DNA from: DASWIP01 sp036397635 | Lineage (GTDB): Bacteria; Actinomycetota; AC-67 | Direction: 5' to 3' | Length of the DNA stretch: 8,045 nt | Assembly (NCBI GenBank): GCA_036397635.1 | Contig: DASWIP010000027.1 | Location: 1-8,045, forward strand | Shown: positions 4,845 through 8,045 of the stretch, one piece after another | How positions within the stretch are numbered: position 1 is the first letter of the stretch | Layout: each line of letters begins with the position of its first letter | Made by a program: the position numbers and the translations under genes | The notes under the pieces: model-generated | Told to the model about the DNA's origin: nothing | Database searches by the model: none | The model's input: only the letters and a program-made list of their open reading frames with translations

Positions 4845-4873
4845 TTCTCAGGGTCCGGCCCGAGAAATATAAT
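4845..4873 (+). promoter_or_regulatory. Candidate promoter of the GAF-ANTAR gene, with an overlapping inverted repeat
   Basis: TTCTCA (4845-4850) and a perfect TATAAT (4868-4873) are 17 bases apart, and an AT-rich -10 is notable in this GC-rich DNA. It would give a leader of about 60 bases before the ATG at 4940. An inverted repeat, TTCTC (4845-4849) with GAGAA (4862-4866) and GG/CC inside, covers the -35 box and the spacer, so a dimeric regulator could bind there. Read on the other strand the same repeat folds into an 8-bp stem with a six-base loop. Confidence 0.5.
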
Positions 4874-4910
4874 CTCCTAGTGGGTCAGCGCCGCTGCTGG
4901 GCTGTTCGAA

Positions 4911-4937
4911 GAGGATGAGGAGGAGGAGGAGGAGAGA
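4911..4937 (+). repeat. GAG/AGG purine repeat forming a multiple Shine-Dalgarno site
   Basis: An almost pure run of GAG triplets lies directly before the GAF-ANTAR start codon, the last GAGG ending two bases before the ATG. Several overlapping AGGAGG sequences are available, the most usable being 6-12 bases before the start. Such simple repeats change length by slippage, which could alter how strongly the gene is translated, but no direct sign of variation is visible in one sequence. Confidence 0.6.
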
Positions 4938-4939
4938 GG

Positions 4940-5704
4940 ATGAGGCCGATCGAGGGTGATCCGGAAGCGTTGCGAAGCGGCCTCGCATCAAGCTTCGCCG
5001 AGATCTCTCGCGGACTGTACTCGGCGTCCACGGTCAAAGAGACTCTGCAACGCATCGTCGACTTCTCGGTGTGGACGATCGACGGCTGCTCCGGGGCTGG
5101 GATCTCCTTCATCCAGAACGGCGACGTCGTCACGCCGGTGTGGACCGAGCCCACGGTCGTCGAGGTCGACGAGATGCAATACGCGACCGGACAGGGCCCG
5201 TGCCTGGACGCGATCTCTCATGGGGAGAGTTTCTACGCCGAGGATCTTCTGACGGATGCACGCTGGCCCACCTTCGGGCCGATGGCTGCCCAAGCGGGGC
5301 TGCGGAGCCTGCTATCGTTCCGTCTGGCCGGCGAGGCGACGCTAGGCGCCCTCAACCTCTACGCCCGCCTGCCTCGAGCCTTCGGCGCAACCGACCGAGC
5401 GACGGGCTTGATCTTCGCCACCCACGCCGGCGTCGCGCTCGCCGCCGCCGTGGAACTCGGAGACGCGACGCGGGCCCTTGAAGTGGAAACCAAAAGGTTG
5501 GAGAACCTTCAGGGGGCGCTGTCCTCCAGACAGACGATCGGCCGGGCCGAAGGCATCCTGATGAACCGAGAACTCATCACCGGAGATCAGGCATTCGACC
5601 TGCTACGCCAAGCATCCCAACAACTCAACATCAAGCTACGCGAGATCGCCGAATTCGTCGTGGACACCGGCGACATCCCCCACCTACCCAGCGACATCAA
5701 ATAG
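4940..5704 (+). CDS. GAF-ANTAR RNA-binding transcription antiterminator
   Basis: The protein has 254 residues. A GAF domain covers about residues 27-172 (DGCSGAGISFIQNGDVVTP, then TGQGPCLDAI and LLSFRLAGEATLGALNLYA), the GAF type usual in actinobacterial ANTAR proteins. A short linker follows, then the ANTAR domain at about 187-241: LQGALSSRQTIGRAEGILM, AFDLLRQASQQ and KLREIAEFVV. ANTAR domains bind paired stem-loops with six-base loops in nascent RNA and stop terminator formation, usually after a sensor domain receives a signal. The GAF ligand cannot be read. The ATG follows a run of GAG repeats (4917-4937) offering several Shine-Dalgarno registers. It is the only plus-strand gene here and diverges from the SARP operon, whose leader holds a terminator-like hairpin. 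It converges on panB with only 24 bases between the stop codons and no clear terminator. Confidence 0.93.
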   Translation: MRPIEGDPEALRSGLASSFAEISRGLYSASTVKETLQRIVDFSVWTIDGCSGAGISFIQNGDVVTPVWTEPTVVEVDEMQYATGQGPCLDAISHGESFYAEDLLTDARWPTFGPMAAQAGLRSLLSFRLAGEATLGALNLYARLPRAFGATDRATGLIFATHAGVALAAAVELGDATRALEVETKRLENLQGALSSRQTIGRAEGILMNRELITGDQAFDLLRQASQQLNIKLREIAEFVVDTGDIPHLPSDIK

Positions 5705-5728
5705 AAGCGACACCAAGAGCCACACCGA

Positions 5729-6520
5729 CTAGTGGTAGGAGTGCTGCTCGTCCGGGTAGGTCCCGTCGGAGACCTCGCCGATGTAGGACCGCACGGCCTC
5801 CGAGATGACCCCGCGGACGTCCGCGTACCGCTTGACGAACCTCGGCGCTTTGCCCGCGGTCAACCCCACCAGGTCGTTGATCACCAGCACCTGTGCATCG
5901 CACGCCGGGCCGGCACCGATCCCGATGGTGGGGATCGTGAGCTGCTCGGTGATGGCCGCTGCCAGCTCGCTCGGCACGCACTCGAGCACGAGCGCGAAGG
6001 CCCCGGCCTCCTCCAGCTCCTTGGCCCAACGAAGGATGTTGCTCGCCTGCTCGTCGCTGCGGCCTTGGACCTTGTAGCCGCCGAACAAGTTCACCGACTG
6101 CGGTGTCAGGCCCAGATGCGCCATCACGGGGATGCCCGCCGCCGAGCATCGCTCGGCCAGCTCGATCTGAGGACCCTCGAACTTGACCGCGTGCGCGCCG
6201 CCCTCCTTCAGGAACCGCACCGCGTTACGCAGACCGTCCTCTACCGAGGCCTGGTAGCTCCCGAAGGGCATGTCGCCGACGATCAGAGCGTTCGGGGCGC
6301 CGCGCGCGACGGCGCGCGTGTGATGCAGCATCTCCTCGATCGACACCGGGACGGTGGTGTCGTAGCCCAGCACCACCTGCGCCAGCGAGTCCCCGACCAG
6401 GATCACCGGCACGCCGGCTTCGTCGAGGATCTGCGCGGTGGGGTAGTCGTAGGCGGTGAGCATGACGAAGCGCTCGCCTCGCTGCTTGTACGCCGCCAGG
6501 GCGTGGATCGTGACGGTCAT
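5729..6520 (-). CDS. panB: 3-methyl-2-oxobutanoate hydroxymethyltransferase (ketopantoate hydroxymethyltransferase)
   Basis: PanB moves a hydroxymethyl group from 5,10-methylene-tetrahydrofolate to 2-oxoisovalerate to give ketopantoate, the first step towards pantothenate and coenzyme A. At 263 residues it has the usual length. The TIM-barrel motifs are all present: MLTAYDYPTAQ near 20, the metal ligand Asp44 in VGDSLAQVVLGY, Asp83 in VGDMPFGSY, K113 and E115 in AVKFEGP, MAHLGLTPQSVNLFGGYKVQG at 133-153, and the catalytic-site Glu180 in LECVPSELA. Ligand roles are taken from the E. coli enzyme. GGAGGGAGG lies just before the ATG. It follows the CBS-domain gene on the same strand after 137 bases, which contain an inverted repeat (6588-6611), so it may have its own promoter. 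Confidence 0.97.
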   Translation of the reverse strand: MTVTIHALAAYKQRGERFVMLTAYDYPTAQILDEAGVPVILVGDSLAQVVLGYDTTVPVSIEEMLHHTRAVARGAPNALIVGDMPFGSYQASVEDGLRNAVRFLKEGGAHAVKFEGPQIELAERCSAAGIPVMAHLGLTPQSVNLFGGYKVQGRSDEQASNILRWAKELEEAGAFALVLECVPSELAAAITEQLTIPTIGIGAGPACDAQVLVINDLVGLTAGKAPRFVKRYADVRGVISEAVRSYIGEVSDGTYPDEQHSYH

Positions 6521-6587
6521 GCTGCCTCCCTCCTCGAGGCCCTCGCGGGCGGCGCGCGCCGTCCGGTCGCCGGGTCCCCGGGCTTTC

Positions 6588-6611
6588 GTGCTGGTGTAAT
6601 CGTGCCAGCAC
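6588..6611 (-). promoter_or_regulatory. Inverted repeat in the gap upstream of panB
   Basis: GTGCTGG (6588-6594) and CCAGCAC (6605-6611) form a perfect 7-bp inverted repeat around 10 bases. It lies about 45 bases after the stop of the CBS gene and about 70 before the panB ATG. No T-run follows on the minus strand, so a simple terminator is not the best reading. An operator for a dimeric regulator or a weak U-less terminator are both possible. The rest of the 6521-6656 gap shows nothing else apart from the panB ribosome site. Confidence 0.35.
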
Positions 6612-6656
6612 CCGACGGTCGAGGCAAGCTGCTCGGATCCGATCCAGGCCGATGGG

Positions 6657-7019
6657 TCAGAGCTTGCCGGCGACGTCGCGGATCGAGAGCATGCCGACGA
6701 CCTTGCCGCCGTCGGTGACCGGCAGATGGCGGAATCCCCCGTCGAGCATCATGGCGAGCGCGTCGCGCGCGTCCGTCTCGGGGGTCGTGGTGCTCGGATC
6801 CTTGGTCATCCATTCGATCACGGGCCGTTGCGGGGCATCGTGCGTGGTCGACAGCGCGCGCACGATGTCGCGCTCGGTGAGGATCCCGGAGAGGCGGTCC
6901 CCCTCGCAGATGAGCACGGAGCCGATGGCGTGCTCGCCCATCAGGGTAGCGGCTTCACCCACGGTCGATTCAGGATCACAGGTGCACAGGTTGGAAGTCA
7001 TCAGCTCTCGTACCTTCAA
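6657..7019 (-). CDS. Two-CBS-domain protein (TTG start) coupled to nadE
   Basis: The 120-residue protein is just one Bateman module: CBS1 at about 5-57 (V-R-E-L-M-T, STVGEAATLMGEHAIGSVLI, LSGILTERDIVRAL) and CBS2 at about 67-120 (VIEWMTKDPSTTTPETDARD, GGFRHLPVTDGGKVVGMLSIRD). CBS pairs bind adenine nucleotides such as AMP, ATP, NAD-type or S-adenosyl ligands and usually regulate a partner. The start is TTG at 7019: GGAGG lies 5 bases before it and no better start fits. The TTG overlaps the nadE TGA as TTGA, and the Shine-Dalgarno site lies inside the last nadE codons, so translation should be coupled. A nucleotide-sensing role next to NAD synthesis is plausible but inferred. Confidence 0.85.
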   Translation of the reverse strand: MKVRELMTSNLCTCDPESTVGEAATLMGEHAIGSVLICEGDRLSGILTERDIVRALSTTHDAPQRPVIEWMTKDPSTTTPETDARDALAMMLDGGFRHLPVTDGGKVVGMLSIRDVAGKL

Positions 7020-8045
7020 CGCTTCCTCCTTGCGCTGCTCGGCTTGGGAGGCCGGAACCGGTTCGTGATCGGCAAGCGCCAGTCCTTACCGAACGCGCGG
7101 TGCGTGATCTTGATGCCCGGCGGCGCTTGGCGCCGCTTGTACTCGCTGCGGTCCACCATCGCCACGATGCGACGGACCTTCCGCTCGTCGAATCCCATCG
7201 CGATCATCTCACGGATCGAGCGGTCGTCCTCGACGTAGGACGCAAGGATCGGGTCGAGCGTTTCGTACGGCGGGAGCGTGTCGCTGTCACGCTGACCAGG
7301 CCGCAGCTCGGCGGTGGGGGCCTTGGTGAACACACGCTCGGGGATCGCCGCGATCCCGTACGCGTTGCGCCATGCGGCGAGCTCGTACACCAGCGTCTTG
7401 GGGACATCCTTGAGCGCGCTGAAACCGCCCGCCATGTCGCCGTACAGCGTCGAGTAGCCCACCGCCATCTCGCTTTTGTTCCCGGTGGTGAGCACCAGGT
7501 GGCCGAACTTGTTCGACAGCGCCATCAGGATCACGCCGCGGATGCGCGCCTGGATGTTCTCCTCGGTCACGTCGGGCCCGCGGCTTGCGAACGCCTCGGC
7601 CAACGTGTCGAGCAGCGACGCGAACGCGTCGTCGATCGCGATCCTCCGGAAGTCGATGCCGAGGTTCGTCGCCAGCTCCTTGGCGTCCTCGATCGACTCG
7701 CGGCTGGTGTACGGCGAGGGCATCGCGACGCCGGTGACGTTCTCGGCGCCGATCGCGTCGGTGGCGACCACCGCCGTCAGGGATGAGTCGATGCCGCCTG
7801 ACAGGCCGATCACGACGCTGCGGAACCCGTTCTTACGAACGTAGTCGCGCGTCCCGAGCAGCAACGCGGAGTAGACCTCCTCAATCGGATCCATCGGCGT
7901 GCGCAGCCGCCGCTCGGGCAGCGCGGGGCGTTCGGGGGCGCGCGCCGGCTTCTTCGATATCTGGATCACCTCGGCTCGCTTGGCGATCCGGCGCGGCTTG
8001 TCGTCGGGCGTCAGGTCCACCAGGACCAGGTCCTCCTCGAACTGC
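7016..8045 (-). CDS. nadE: Glutamine-dependent NAD+ synthetase, C-terminal synthetase part (N-terminus outside window)
   Basis: NadE turns nicotinic acid adenine dinucleotide into NAD+ using ATP and ammonia. The visible 343 residues hold the synthetase domain: the ATP-pyrophosphatase loop GLSGGIDSS (about residues 80-88 of the visible part), MPSPYTSRES, TTGNKSEMAVGYSTLYGDMAGG, and the late KAPTAELRPGQRDSD. The frame is open to the right edge and its first residues, QFEEDLVLVDL, match the end of the N-terminal nitrilase-like glutaminase domain of two-domain NadE. A GTG at 8020 is therefore an internal codon, not the start. The domain linker is unusually rich in Arg, Lys and Pro, and so is the C-terminal tail (RFRPPKPSSARRKR). 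The CBS gene follows with a TTGA overlap. Confidence 0.96.
   Translation of the reverse strand, partial: QFEEDLVLVDLTPDDKPRRIAKRAEVIQISKKPARAPERPALPERRLRTPMDPIEEVYSALLLGTRDYVRKNGFRSVVIGLSGGIDSSLTAVVATDAIGAENVTGVAMPSPYTSRESIEDAKELATNLGIDFRRIAIDDAFASLLDTLAEAFASRGPDVTEENIQARIRGVILMALSNKFGHLVLTTGNKSEMAVGYSTLYGDMAGGFSALKDVPKTLVYELAAWRNAYGIAAIPERVFTKAPTAELRPGQRDSDTLPPYETLDPILASYVEDDRSIREMIAMGFDERKVRRIVAMVDRSEYKRRQAPPGIKITHRAFGKDWRLPITNRFRPPKPSSARRKR

Noticed and set aside
4762..4850. Plus-strand GGGGAACCC...GGTGAAGG...CCGCAA, loosely like a cobalamin riboswitch
   Set aside because: The order and spacing of the conserved boxes fail and the plus-strand promoter candidate lies downstream of most of it.
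6595..6612. TGGCACG on the minus strand, like the -24 box of a sigma-54 promoter
   Set aside because: No GC element of the -12 box lies at the required spacing, and sigma-54 is generally absent from Actinomycetota.
5732..6718. Plus-strand open frame of 328 codons opposite panB
   Set aside because: It lies fully antisense to panB, which is certain, and encodes an Arg/His/Val-rich sequence without any domain.
8018..8020. GTG as the start codon of nadE
   Set aside because: The upstream codons read QFEEDLVL, the expected end of the NadE glutaminase domain, so the frame continues beyond the window.

Overview
The window is high-GC DNA with tightly packed genes, most of them on the minus strand. 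An AfsR/SARP-type BTAD regulator, a GAF-ANTAR protein, a DUF6458-like membrane protein and neighbouring nadE and panB genes all point to an Actinomycetota chromosome. Thermoleophilia or a related deep-branching class is a guess, not something the sequence proves. I see no transposase, phage gene, CRISPR array, tRNA or rRNA.

Layout from left to right. (1) Positions 1-907 hold a tandem-GNAT acetyltransferase (minus, cut by the window edge), followed by a secreted protein of unknown function (952-1740, minus). (2) Positions 1799-4659 form a minus-strand block of regulators and very small proteins. In transcription order it holds an unknown 96-aa protein, a compact SARP regulator joined to it by an ATGA overlap, an unknown 83-aa protein, a 59-aa LapA-like membrane protein with a GTG start, a two-helix DUF6458-like membrane protein, a 63-aa one-helix membrane protein, and a STAS anti-anti-sigma protein. 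(3) Diverging from this block, a GAF-ANTAR RNA-binding regulator lies on the plus strand (4940-5704). (4) Positions 5729-8045 hold a cofactor-synthesis block on the minus strand: the C-terminal synthetase part of nadE, a two-CBS-domain protein coupled to it by a TTGA overlap, and panB.

The most interesting part is the divergent region between the SARP operon and the ANTAR gene (4660-4939). The minus-strand leader of the SARP operon contains a long hairpin followed by a T-rich tract, which is the form of an intrinsic terminator, but it lies in front of the operon and not behind a gene. The 5' half of that hairpin can instead fold into a 6-bp stem with a six-base loop. ANTAR proteins are known to bind paired stem-loops with six-base loops and to prevent termination, and one is encoded next door. 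The proposal is that GAF-ANTAR controls the SARP operon by antitermination. The SARP may in turn drive the small-membrane-protein genes: a 9-bp direct repeat with 11-bp period, the spacing typical of SARP sites, sits upstream of the DUF6458-like gene. A second RNA structure, further downstream, buries the ribosome-binding site of the secreted-protein gene. These links are inferred from sequence patterns and were not tested.
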